A stretch of DNA of 17,693 nucleotides, taken from assembly GCA_019693395.1 (NCBI GenBank), contig JAAMXP010000314.1:6406-24098 (forward strand), in the 5' to 3' direction. The position numbers were made by a program, and so were the translations under genes. The notes under the pieces were generated by a model. It saw only the letters and a program-made list of their open reading frames with translations, had not been told where the DNA came from and did not search any database. Of this stretch, positions 1-9,849 are shown piece by piece. The stretch comes from Ettlia oleoabundans. Taxonomy: Eukaryota; Chlorophyta; Chlorophyceae; Chlamydomonadales. Each line of letters begins with the position of its first letter. Within the stretch, counting starts at the first letter, position 1.

Positions 1-14
1 GGGGGGGGGGGCGC

Positions 15-3000
15 GTGGCGGTCAAGCTCTCCGATGGGGCCGTCAGACAAATTAGCAGGCAGGTGCGCCTAGTGCCCGTGGTGACACTAAGCGACAGGCT
101 GCGCCTGCCGCAGCAGCAACACCTGTGGCAGCCTGCAGCATACTGTGAAGTGAGCTGTGCTGCTGGGCTCCCTGAAAGTAGGGTGCTGGACTGGCTGAAA
201 AGGTTTGCTGAGGACCGAGGCTTGGATTGGCAGCAGGTAAGTGCATCGGACTCGGCTGCGCTCTGCATGGAAAAGGGCCCTTCACTCAATCTGCCGCCCC
301 TCGACTTCCCCAAAGCATTCACGACTCAGCTGGAGCACAACAAATACAACAAATTGATGTGCCTTGCCTGTGTTAAATGCAATGAAATGCTACCATTGCC
401 TTGCTTGGCTGCAGGACAAGGTGGGCAACCTGGTCATTCGGCGCCCCGGCAGCGGCGGTGGCGAGGATGCGCCACCCGTCATAGTGCAGGGTGAGCAGGC
501 ATCTTAGAACCCCAGCTGCCATGCAAATAGTTGTGCTGCCGCTTAAGTGGCTGCTGGGCTGTAATGGTGCTGGCTGCTGTTTTTGCGGTGACCCTTCCTT
601 GTCAGCAGACGTGTTTATGCTGCTCGTAGCCCCGTCTTGGCTCGCTAAGTGCCTGCATCATTGGTTCCCCCACAGCTTCTGCCTTCTGCCCCTGATGATG
701 AGTTTTGCGACCCCATGTAGGCCATGTGGACATGGTGTGCGAGAAGGTGTGGTGCTGCTACTGCTGCAAGTTCCTGCTCTCACAACTGCAACCACTTGGT
801 GCTCCTGGCTAAGCGAAGGGCTGGCCCCTTTCATAGCCTGCGTGTTTCCGTGTATCAGTCTATTACTACGCTGCCATGCTGTTTAGCGCTTTAGCCAGGG
901 CTAGCTGCACAAGTCAGCTTGCGCTGGACAGCCCGGTTGTGCTAAGCGTGTGGGTGTGCTGTTTGGTTTCCCGTCCTATGCATCCTGCTCCTGGTTCCAG
1001 CCCTCGAATACTCAAATCATAACACCTCTGATCCGTCGAATAGGAGGCACTTTGAGATTTTATGGTCTGTTGCAGAATGCCGACGTTGCCCACGACTTCA
1101 TGACCGACCCTATCAGACTGGTGGGCCTGGGATGAATGGGGGCATGCCAGGGTTAAAGTTTAACATTGTCAGGATGAGTTGCACAGTAGCTGAATTGCTG
1201 GTGTTGGGGCTTCCTTTGTTTTCGAAGGGTGGCTGCTGGCATCTGGGCTTTTTTCGTGGTGTTAGTGTGCCTTGTAGCTGGCTGCACAGCTTTCTATGAT
1301 GTGGACGGAGGGAGACATGTGAATGTTTTCACCCGGTCAGCTAGCCAACGGCATTATTCTTGCTGCACCCTTGCAGGTACGTGACGGCGACTGGATCACT
1401 GCAGACGGCACTACACTGGGTAGCGACAATGGTGGGTGGGTGGGGTAGGGGCGCGCGCGCGGATGCGCGCACTGCAGCTGCCATGTCAGCAGCTACATTC
1501 ATGGAGCATCTTGGTGTTGGCTTGGACCGGATGCTGGAGGTGGCGTAAGTGGTGGAATGTGTCGACAGCTATTGTTGGCTTGGTTATTGTAAGGTGTTCC
1601 TCAGCATGCCATGCTCAGTTTGCGGGCTGCCTACACCCATGTATGTGTTCGCAGGCATGGGCGTGTGCGCAGCTTTGGCTCTGCTGGACCTGCCTGAAAG
1701 CGAGGTGATGCCGCCACTGGAGTGCCTCTTTACCATTGATGAGGAGACAGGGCTTACGGGTGGGTGTTAGGTGCTCCGCAGCAAAACAGAACGGGGAAGG
1801 GCAGCAGTTTGTGCCAATCATGAGTGGATGTGGGGGACAGGTGCAGAACACATATTGCAATGAAACAGTTATGGTGGTTGATGGTGGCGAAACTGATTAA
1901 GACAGAAGAACGATATGGCCCTGGTGGTGGGCATGGACAGGCAAGCGCCCCCTGCCACCAAAATCAGCGAAGAAGATGTGTTGGCTCACTCGCAGGCGCC
2001 TTTGAGCTTGACGGCAGCATGCTGAAGGGGCGCACACTGCTCAACCTTGACACAGAGGATTGGGGGGAGGTGTTCATAGGCTGTGCAGGTGAGTCAGTTG
2101 GTGGTGGCTAGGCAGCACGTTATTGGTTGACACGATTTAGGGGGCCTATGCATAGGCCGCGCAAGGGAGAGGGCATGTTCTTGTTTGTAAGATGATGTGT
2201 TGCACGGAATGATGGGGATGCGATTGTTGGTGGCTGGATGAGTGGATTGGTTGGCCAGGGTGCGGCGATGGTGGCGTATAGGGCATCCGCTGACATACTA
2301 CTGGGGGGTTCTGGTCATACGCTGCATGGATGACTACCTTCGGCATCCACTCATGGACTTGTTACCGTTTGAAGCAAACAATGCCCCCAGCACCACTGGT
2401 TTTGATGCCGCCGCTGCTGTTCCCATTGTTGTAGCTGAGTGCAGTCCCAACCTATTTCGCGCCTGCCTAGCAGTTGATGGCAACAAGCTTTCTGCTGTCG
2501 CTGCTAATGACAGCACTGCAAGCAGTCATGCTCATGTTGGGCCCATATTAGGTCTCCAGTGCAGGTGGTGGCGACAGTGTGCTAACTCTCAAGGCTGATC
2601 AGGAAGCGGTGCCTGCCGGCTTTGTGGGTAAGGTTATATACAGACTGCAGCGAGGGCCATGACCTGGGTTAGTTGGGGGTCACACCTCTGAGCACGGCTG
2701 TTCTGCTGCTGCATTTCGCTTGTGTGTTTCACCATACAGCGGAGTAAATGCAGAGCGGGTGGCTCACAATTTGTCTGCCAAGGCTCAGCACTTGTGCATA
2801 TTCAAGCGATGCCAGCAGCTGTGCCCAGGTGCTGCAAGCAAAGGATCAGTCATGTTGAGATTAATCCTGCCTACGTGCAGGCGTGGAGTTGTCTGTGAAG
2901 GGTCTGCTGGGCGGCCACAGTGGCATCAACATCCACGAAGACAGGGGTGAGGCACCGTCTCTCGGTGCAATGGTGGTTGTCGGTCTGGTGCTGCCGCTGC

Positions 3001-3040
3001 TGGTGCTGGTTATGGGGCGATTTGCCGTTGCCAGCTCCTG

Positions 3041-3072
<32 letters not shown>

Positions 3073-5661
3073 TATTTAGGGTATGTATGAGCAATCCCGG
3101 GGGGGTGGGAGGGGACATGACGGGACAATGTCTCTACCCACTGCCAGTATACAAATTGCAACCGGCATTGGGGAAGCTGCTGCAGCTAGGATCAGCTACT
3201 TTGGTGACTGGACTTTTGTCTGCATGCAAATCAGGTGTGACATGCATCTGCCTTTCCCTGCCAGGCAACGCCATTGTCATGGCGGCAGCTGCAGTGGAGT
3301 CCGCGCTTGCTCATGCTCCAGCTGCGCGCCTGGCAAGCATTCAGGGCGGGGACAAGCGAAATGCCATCCCACGGGAGTGCAGTGCGCTCATTGTGGTGGG
3401 TCTTCCTTGGCATCCAGGTTGCCAGTGATGTTCTGTTCTGCCGGTGGGAAGTCCAATGCATTCCATGGTGTGTTTGGTGGCTGGCCATCGAGCCAGCTGG
3501 GCGCTGGCCGTTACTGGCTGCCCATGGCTCTGTATAGCACATGGCGCAGCGTGCTCAGCACAGGCAGGTTCTTCCCTGTGATTTGCTGTAAGGCATCCCT
3601 GGAGCTGTTAGATGCTTGATGTAGTGGGTTCTGCTTCCACCTGTCTGCTGTCTTGCGCTGCCTCCCTGCCTGTAGCGGCCCCTTTTCGCAGCTGCCCCTT
3701 TTCGCAGCAAGGTGGCTTAGCGGTCTACTTCCGGTCGGCTCCCTTGTTACCATGCAGGTACCACAGGAGCAGCAATCAGCTGTTGAACAGGCAGCGAGCC
3801 AGCGTGCTGTCGCTTTTGAGCAGGAGTTTGGTCTGAAAGAGCCAGGGCTGAACATCACAGCCGCGCAGGCCGCTGCTACGCTGCCGGCAACCTGCCTCAC
3901 CACTGTCGGTGGGCAACAACTGCTGGATCTGCTGCTCACACTGCCCCATGGAGTGATCAAGAACAGCCATGCTGTGCCAGGTGCGAGAGCGCTCGGAGCG
4001 GCACGTTCCAAGATGATCTTCCTGTCTACTACCCTACCGGCTTAAGCTTTCCCTACTTGACTATTGTTTCAAGCGCTTGCAGGCCTCGTAGAGACCTCCA
4101 CTAACCTTGCCTCCATCAAAATGCAGCCGGCAGTAAACGGCCAGTCTGTGTTCACGGTGCAGTGCTCCACTCGAAGCAGCCTGATGCCGGCACTGGAGCA
4201 GGTGAGTTTCTCACTTACACGTGAAACGACAAACGAGTCCGTTGTAATTTAAGACTACTTGAGTAACGCGTGTGTCTAACAGCCTGCTGCTGGCTGCTTG
4301 ATGTGGTTTTATTGTACCACACTTTCAAGTATGGTGCTGACTACTCAGAGAGCCGCATGGCGAGCACCGGTTGTGCGCTGCAGGTGCGCTCCGCCATCAG
4401 CCGTATCGGTCGGCTATGTGGCGCAGATGTTGAGCAGGTGCGCTTATAACCTGAAAGCAGCTCCCTGGCTAGCTGCGGTGTGCCAAGGGTAGCAAGCAGC
4501 GTGTGTTTATCAACTGCTGACGGGTAGAAAGCATTGCCATCAGGTGAGACCTGCTGGTCCATGCACAAGCTTACTTTCTTTTTGCCTTGCTTGCACCTTC
4601 CGCCCACCTCCGGGCATGTACCTTTAGGACACTGCCTACCCTGGCTGGGCACCCAACCCACGCTGCACCGTTGTGCAGCTTACTGCAGAAACCATTGGCC
4701 GTGTTACAGGTATGTGCTTGGTCAGCAGGCTACAATGCAAGTGGTGTGGCAGCGTAGTGGTGCCTGGCCGATGTTTTGGGCTCCTAGTCTCTTGAAGGGA
4801 ACATGAGATGGAACGGCAACGGGAATTGGAAGCGGAAAATGGAAATGGAAATGTTACGCCCTGGGCGTGGGTTGAGGAACGCCTGGTTTTCAGCCGCAAC
4901 TGCTGGCGGGGTGGCAGATCTCCCCAGAGATGGAATGCGTTAGTGCACCGTTCACTGTGACTCAGCCCCATTTTAAATAGATGTTCTGTAGCTGACCTGT
5001 GGCAGCTGCGGCAGGCATTATGCGTGCAATGCTGTTGTCCTGTTCCGGATGCCAGCAGCTCAGCGGTTGGCGACCTTCATCGACCGTGTCAACAGTGAGA
5101 GCTAGGGCTGCCCCTTGTCGTCCTCGGCATGAGGCTCGTCGCTACCTTCACCACCTGTACCAACCACCTATGCTTGGCTCTGCATTTGCCGCAGAGCGTG
5201 CCCCCGAGGTGAAGGCCATCCATGCGGGGCTGGAGTGCGGCATAATTGGGGAGAAGCTGCCGGGCCTGGACTGTGTCAGCTATGGCCCAACCATCAGGTG
5301 TGGCAACTGCTATAAATAAGCTGGGGCGTAATGTACTTGCTCATGTGGTTTTTATGGGCGGGCGGTGCGCACCTCATGGGTTGGCGAGGCTGAATCCTCC
5401 TGGACAGTCGGTTATAGATTGGAAGCCATGGGGAGCCTCATTGTACCGGACGCGCTAGCTGTTTCAAGTGCACGCTCTGCTTGGCTCAGCTGCAGAGCCG
5501 GACTCGTTGACGCGCATGTGACGGTTGCATACATGCATGCACATTTTGTTCGTTGCTGCAGAGGTGCGCATTCTCCTGATGAGCGGGTGCAGATCTCGAC
5601 GGTGGCGCCATTCTGGGACGCCACTTTGGATATAATGCAACAGCTGGCGCATAGACAATAA
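15..5661 (+). CDS. pepD: PepD-like aminoacyl-histidine (Xaa-His) dipeptidase, M20C, 16 exons
   Basis: Zinc dipeptidase of the PepD/cytosol non-specific dipeptidase family, which hydrolyses Xaa-His and other dipeptides, probably in the cytosol. My exons are 15-236, 415-490, 721-746, 1076-1120, 1377-1431, 1655-1759, 1996-2088, 2565-2627, 2881-2946, 3265-3395, 3758-3980, 4083-4201, 4384-4437, 4628-4709, 5195-5297 and 5562-5661. All introns are GT..AG, and the sum is 1563 nt, or 520 aa (E. coli PepD is about 485). Metal and catalytic motifs are in order: HVDMVCEK (His 723, Asp 729), GTTLGSDNG (Asp 1425), DEETG (Glu-Glu 1741-1746), LNLDTED (Asp 2049), GGHSG (2910-2924) and GAHSPDE (His 5569). IHAGLECG is also typical. 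Introns are phase 1 (8), phase 0 (6) and phase 2 (1). The N-terminus is unsure: the open frame starts with GTG at 15, and only from about 180 (VLDWLKRFAEDRGL) does it match the family well, so the true start may lie upstream. The family is mainly bacterial. Confidence 0.93.
3041..3072. repeat. TGCG tetranucleotide microsatellite, 8 units
   Basis: Eight perfect TGCG units lie in intron 9 of the dipeptidase gene. The alternating purine-pyrimidine sequence could adopt Z-DNA. It has no effect on the reading frame if the intron is spliced as modelled. Confidence 0.95.
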
Positions 5662-5663
5662 AA
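5656..5663 (+). promoter_or_regulatory. AATAAA overlapping the dipeptidase stop codon
   Basis: The TAA stop (5659-5661) is embedded in an AATAAA hexamer (5657-5662). Green algae more often use TGTAA as the polyadenylation signal, and no TGTAA is seen nearby downstream, so its role as a poly(A) signal is only possible. Confidence 0.25.
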
Positions 5664-5692
5664 CTCATGTAGTCTACGCCTCTAAGCACTGA

Positions 5693-5830
5693 CCTGGTGG
5701 CTCCGATGCGCTGGACAGCAACAACACATTGGACGTGCAGAAGTTTCTGCTGAAGTTGGTCCAACTAGGTGTTTACAATCACATGCCAGCAATTGAGCTC
5801 ACAGCAAACGTAGAGGACCGCTGCACGTAA
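5693..5830 (+). other. Short orphan open frame after the dipeptidase gene
   Basis: This is a 45-codon frame between a TGA and a TAA, starting with Pro-Gly-Gly-Ser-Asp-Ala and containing the protein-like stretch LDVQKFLLKLVQLG. It has no upstream ATG, and I recognise no family. It begins about 30 bases after the dipeptidase stop. It may be chance, 3' UTR, or a stranded exon of another gene. Confidence 0.15.
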
Positions 5831-5870
5831 TAAAGCTATAGGCTCGGTTACATGATAAAGTTTTTGAAGG

Positions 5871-6222
5871 GTGCCAACTACTTCCACCATAGGGGGCCAA
5901 CAACCTTCACAGTCCAGTAACGCAGCTGGCAGCACACACCAAGGCCTGGTACAACTATGGATGTTGTCGGCACGAGTCACAGTGGCATGTTGGGTGTGTG
6001 GAACTGCACTTGCTGGTGATCCCCGCAGATTTGGATGGTGCCGACTACTTCCACCAGGGGTGCCGACAACATCCACACCCCAATGACGCAGCTGGCAACA
6101 CACAACAGGCCTGGTATAAGTATTAATGGTTGGCACGAGTCACAGTGGCATGCTGGGTGTGTGGAACTGCATTTGCTCGACAATCCAGCAGATTTGGATG
6201 GGTGCCGAATACTTCCACCAGA
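5871..6222. repeat. Tandem repeat, about 165-bp unit, two copies plus a partial third
   Basis: Unit 1 is 5871-6037, unit 2 is 6038-6201, and a third start is 6202-6222. Each begins GTGCC(A/G)A(C/A)TACTTCCACC and ends near GCAGATTTGGATG. Shared inner blocks include GGCACGAGTCACAGTGGCATG and TGGGTGTGTGGAACTGCA. The copies differ by substitutions and small indels, and the units carry no consistent reading frame. This accounts for most of the intergenic stretch after the dipeptidase gene. Confidence 0.9.
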
Positions 6223-6260
6223 GGAGTAGAAAGAAAGGAAAAAAGAAACAAAAGAAAGAA

Positions 6261-6288
6261 TACGCCCTTGGGCTTGGGTTGAGGAAGC
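6261..6288 (+). repeat. Short dispersed repeat also found in a dipeptidase intron
   Basis: The block around TACGCCCTTGGGCTTGGG followed by TTGAGGAA closely matches 4855-4882 in intron 14 of the dipeptidase gene. Both copies follow a purine-rich, A/G-dominated run. This looks like the end of a small dispersed element. Confidence 0.5.
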
Positions 6289-6304
6289 CAGCAGAGGAGA
6301 GGCC

Positions 6305-6642
6305 CTAGGGCCGCCTCTTGCGGGCTACCATGGTGGGTTGTGTGCTACAAAAAAACAGTGACCGGGCACCGAAGGTTCCCGGCAAGCTAGAATTGTAAAT
6401 GTGAAAGCGATACCATATTGTTATTGCTTCAGTTACTGCTCGCTGAAGCGCAGGCGAGAGGACCTTCCTTGCTTGATGGACGGCACCCTCTTGGGTGGCA
6501 GCACTTACAGGCTGGGCCCACACAAGGGGCTACTCATGCATGTAACAGCAAGGAGAAGATAGATGAAAAAGGGGGACCGCAGGGGCTTATATACCCCTGG
6601 GTTGGTCAGGTTGTACAGTTCAGGTTGGACAATGCAACCCAT
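6305..6642 (-). CDS. Putative two-exon small gene behind leader copy I (57 aa)
   Basis: Downstream of leader copy I an ATG (6642-6640) opens a frame beginning MGCIVQPELYNLTNPG. Exon 1 (6642-6509) ends at a GTAAGT donor. A strong T-tract plus TAG acceptor leads to exon 2 (6344-6305), ending MVARKRRP-stop, and the phases agree (2). The predicted 57-aa product has a hydrophobic stretch (FFIYLLLAVTCM, about residues 25-36) and a basic tail. Gly2-Cys3 could be lipidated. The two full-length homologues have MGAAFS at this position and the protein is unrelated after Met-Gly, so this is a rearranged or chimeric copy. A TATATAAG on the same strand inside exon 1 (6592-6585) suggests that a different, later transcript start is also possible. 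No family is recognised. Confidence 0.3.
6581..6598 (-). promoter_or_regulatory. TATA-box-like element in a short palindrome
   Basis: TATATAAG on the - strand (6592-6585) sits inside the inverted pair AGGGG..CCCCT. It could drive transcription toward lower coordinates into the open frame at 6523-6305. It conflicts with reading this stretch as exon 1 of the copy I gene. Confidence 0.3.
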
Positions 6643-6960
6643 GCTGCCCGGTGGTTGCCGTGACGACTGTGACGGGACTGGCGTTGCGGGGTTTGTGGCG
6701 GGGGCGGGAAGGTGGGGCTGCTGACCTCCACGGCGCCTGCCACTCAGTTCAGCGCTGCTTTTGTAAGGCTGGAGCTGCTCCGAGGAGGCTGCCGAGCGAT
6801 GAAAACTCTCTGGGTTCCTGGTGCCGCAGGCGGAGTTGACACTGCGGGCATTGCGCGCAGAGGGCAGAAGCGGGCAGAAAGAAAAAGCGTGGAAGAAAAG
6901 GAGAATACGCATAAGCGTGGCTCGTGCCTCTTTTCTTCGGCAATTTGTACATCGCCCTTC
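6643..6960 (-). repeat. Repeated 5' leader block, copy I
   Basis: This is homologous to the segments just upstream of the ATG of the two paralogues (9850-10140 on -, 12790-13110 on +). The best-conserved core is 6782-6836: CCTGCGGCACCAGGAACCC followed by AGAGAGTTTTCA. The core is nearly identical in all three copies. All three blocks end in GGCAGC immediately before ATGGG. An upstream part (near 6978-7015) also resembles the segments at 10165-10215 and 15575-15615. It is most simply a promoter plus 5' UTR that has been copied. Confidence 0.8.
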
Positions 6961-7030
6961 ATCGTTCCATCGTTTAGCGCCACCTCACCTCACCAGCACG
7001 ACCTCATGAACAGGCTGGCTGCCTGGCGGC

Positions 7031-7253
7031 CAGGTAGGCCTCCTGGTGGCGCATGGGGTGCCACGCATGATGGGTCGTCAGGACGAAGGAATGAGGGAGA
7101 TGTGCGATGACCTGCGTGATGTGACATGACGACCCATCATGCGTGGCACCCCATGCGCCACCGGGAGGCCTACCTGTGACGACTCAGGTAGGCCTCCCGG
7201 TGGCGCATGGGGAGCCCATGACGCATGTCATCGCACATCTGCCTCATTCCTTC
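7031..7253. repeat. Nested inverted repeat forming alternative long hairpins
   Basis: Three pairings are visible. Stem A is 7031-7080 with 7127-7176: 50 nt with a single T/G difference that would be a G-U pair in RNA, and a 46-nt loop. Stem B is 7149-7176 with 7185-7212: 28/28 perfect with an 8-nt loop. Stem C is 7085-7117 with 7221-7253: 31/33, enclosing stem B. Stem A and stems B+C are mutually exclusive because 7149-7176 and the region around 7085-7117 are shared. It could be a small-RNA precursor, a MITE-like element, or the terminal structure of the transposase-like locus beginning about 50 bases downstream. Confidence 0.92.
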
Positions 7254-7300
7254 ATTTGTTTTTTGGTTCCTTTTGTTTCTACTATTCACCAGTAACATGA

Positions 7301-8223
7301 AATAGATGTTCCAACGGTCATGAGCGAGTAACGAGTGAAGGTGGTGAACGACACCAACACTGGCAGAAGAGGCAAGGCCCGCCGAGACCAGGTCAGAAAG
7401 CACCCGTAAATGTCCCCGGGACAGGCAAGCGCCAACGGACCGCCGAGGATGGGACGGGGGATGATTCCAGCGGTGCTGCAAGTAGTTTCCTAGACTGGGG
7501 TACTAGAAAGAGCCGTCAGCAGAGCGCATGGGACCTACGGGCAGAGGCAGACGAGCGGGCGTTTGTCGCTACCATGCCACGGCAGGTGGCTCTGCAGGCG
7601 CAGTGGCGGCAGCTGCAGGTCCAGCAGCGGCAGGCCCTGCTGGACAGCTTGGAGCCACTCCCTTGTTACTCTGCAGCCAATTGCGACCAAAAATGCCAGT
7701 TCGTCAGGACCGGTTGCAAGGTAGCTGTTTATCACGGGCCGCTCGGTGTGGCAGGGCTGTTGTCTATGCCGGTGTTCCGCTGCGAGACGCACGGCAGCAC
7801 AGATATCACCGTGCACCCGTTGCAGATCAACTGTGTTCCCACAGCACCTGTCGAGAACACAAAGCTGCTGGACGTTGACCTTGTGGTGCAGTTCCGACTG
7901 CTACAACTGAAGGACGGTGTTGCAGGCCATGGTGAGGGAGACCCTTCTCGGGAGCTGGTTTTTGATGTAAGGGGCCTGCTGTGGGTCTGTGGCACCAGTG
8001 CTCCTTGCAGCACTCTAATCGTGCTGTGTTTTGTAGATAAGTGCAATCTTGCTTTCCGCCTGGCACATGGCCGGCACATTGAGCAACAGGTGGTTGAATG
8101 CCTCTCTATCTTGTTCCTCGTGCAGGCTATATAGAGGCCCACCGCTTGCTCAAGTCCCGCCTGCAGCCAGACTATGCCAGCAACCTGATTCTTAGTGATA
8201 AGGATCTGCAGGCGGCAGGGCAG
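7301..8223 (+). pseudogene. KDZ/CxC transposase-like N-terminal fragment, probably broken
   Basis: The frame is open from 7301 (after a TGA) to a GTAAGG donor at 7967, with the first ATG at 7574. The N-terminal part is Ser/Gly/basic-rich and probably disordered, followed by WDLRAEADERAFV and a Gln-rich helix. A Cys/His cluster follows (C-x5-C-x3-C-x6-C, then FRCETHG). The segment HPLQINCVPTAPV..T, then LVVQFRLLQLK, resembles the piece after the CxC zinc cluster in KDZ-associated proteins, where a FPATP-like motif precedes an LL..F..L helix. Possible further exons are 8037-8089 and 8126-8223 (YIEAHRLLKSRLQPDYASN), but the middle exon leaves the third one nucleotide out of phase and hits a stop. 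No catalytic DDE region is present. The family call is from remembered motif shape only. Confidence 0.35.
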
Positions 8224-8515
8224 GTGTACGGCAGGTGGGCGGATGCTTCATATACCGCCAGGCCCCACCCATCCTCATGAAGCATATTGAGATAGCCAGT
8301 GGAGGGTGCTTTCACTGCATGAGAAGGGGTGAAACCCACCCCTGGGCTTTGGAAAAGCTTGCAAGATTCATGCTTTGGACAGCTGGTCGGCGACGGCTGG
8401 GATGTCAGGTCCTGCTATGTATTCCTAGACGTTATTATTTGCTCAGTGCAATGACCTGTTACGCCAAAGGGTAGACTGTGACTATTAGAAGTAAGATGGG
8501 GCAGTAACTTAAGAC

Positions 8516-8583
8516 TGTGACAACCACAACTTGGTAGCAAAACATACATTGGTAAAGTAATCTGTAGAAGAAACCAGCTGTGA
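8516..8583 (-). repeat. Dispersed repeat, inverted partner of 15255-15321
   Basis: Read on the - strand this segment matches 15255-15321 on the + strand over about 67 bases, including the shared run CCAATGTATGTTTTGCTAC and a shared TCACAGCTGGTT start. The stretch around it (8235-8830) is otherwise without a recognisable gene and is more AT-rich than its neighbours. Confidence 0.75.
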
Positions 8584-8966
8584 TACTTGTTGGTGCACAC
8601 GTGCATACATTATGCATACAAACATACCGAAACAGCGTGGGTGAGAAGATCAAAGTAGGTTTGATGACAGTGTAGGCTACATAACGAGGAACAGCTGCCT
8701 ACGGCGCTGCACCTTGCACATGAGTTGCAGCTGCTGCTGACAACAAGCCCGCTGGCAAGCTACCGCCCACAGGATCTCCAGCTAAGCGGTCTGCTGAGGT
8801 GCCGCAGCTGCTGCGCTGCTGCTGTGTGGCGCCACCCACCAGAAGAACCAAGCCAGTGCAATGGAAGGCAGGGAAAAAAAAACCTTCTGAAAAGGATAAA
8901 ACGTGAGATAGGAAACCACAACATCATAGATTGCCCATCCAATGCCAAGGGCACGTGCTGGCTGCG

Positions 8967-9849
8967 CTACTGCTGCTGAATTCCCCGCCCATGGTGCACC
9001 CGTTTGCGTACGCCAGGTGCCGATGGCCCAGGCAGCAGCGGCAAGTCGTCGCCGCCATGCGTGGGGCTGCCAGTCCAAGACAGCACCTCCTCCATGCAGC
9101 TGTTACCCATGCTGCTGCCTTCAGGCAGGTGACTAGGGGAGCTGCTGTTGCTTGGTGGTGGGTCGGCTTGGCTGGCTGCTGCAGCTTCGGGTGCTGGAGA
9201 CTGTGTGCTCGGCTTCGCCTCTGCAGTTCACAAACATAGATGCAACAACACGACTCAGAAAGCGGTCCTGGGGCCAGTCCTGGTTGTGGCAGGTTGGCAG
9301 CCCACTTGCAACATGAGGCCTGCTTGACTGCACCTGTGCAGCCCCTGCCCAATAGAGCAGGCAGGCCAAGCCGCTGGTCGGGCACCCACCTTGCAGCCAT
9401 GGAGGCATTGTGCGGCGGGGGAATGGTGTCAGCTGTGTTGGGCGGGGCTCCCTCTCCATTTCAGCTGCAGCACAAAAGGCAACGAGGGTGCTGTCTTTGG
9501 GCAGGTAAGTAATTTTGGGAGGGCAAGCGCCAGCAGGTGCCCACATCAGTGGACAGCATTGAGCCGACATACCACCACGGAAGCGTATGCTAGGCCTAGC
9601 AGCGCTGGCAGCAGTGAATATACCCAACAGCATGTACACACCTAGGCGCATCGTCAGGGCGCATTGTTCGCTTGCCAGCAACCCGGTGTAGTGGACCCAC
9701 TTGGAGAACTCAGCGCGTGCGCTGTCATCGCCCCGTTCACGAATCGCCTTCAACTCGAACAGCCGGGCATGTGCCTGCTCTATAAGGGGTCTGAGCTCCC
9801 GCAGCCGTGTGCGCTCGTCATAACCTTCAAGGCTGAAAGCTGCACCCAT
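8967..9849 (-). CDS. Uncharacterised MGAAFS-family protein, copy II (200 aa)
   Basis: Three exons on the - strand: 9849-9576, 9464-9390 and 9220-8967 (274+75+254 nt, 200 aa). The donors are GTGGTATG and GTGGGTGC; the acceptors are CTGCAG. I recognise no family. The start MGAAFS fits a Gly2 N-myristoylation pattern with Ser6. A charged helix-rich region (about 7-65) is followed by one moderately hydrophobic segment (MRLGVYMLLGIFTAASAA, about 67-84). A basic/Pro linker (MEREPRP..RR..PPWLQ) and a Ser/Pro-rich tail with SSMGNSCMEEV and LPLLPGPSAPGVRKRVH follow. The homologue at 13111-14003 has the same exon structure, and most base differences in the checked part of exon 3 are synonymous. Homology continues past the stop to about 8835. 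Confidence 0.65.

Noticed and set aside
3041..3072. TGCG array considered as a CRISPR or coding repeat
   Set aside because: It is a perfect tetranucleotide microsatellite inside an intron, with no spacers.
2883..3428. 181-codon + strand open frame
   Set aside because: It is two true dipeptidase exons (2881-2946 and 3265-3395) joined by read-through of an intron that happens to lack stops.
3511..4011. 166-codon - strand open frame
   Set aside because: It is antisense to dipeptidase exon 11, which has clear PepD similarity on the + strand.
8782..9078. Hydrophobic - strand frame past the copy II stop (YDVVVSYLTFYPF and a Trp-rich segment)
   Set aside because: It is in a different frame from the conserved last exon, and the corresponding region of copy III does not preserve it; more likely 3' UTR.
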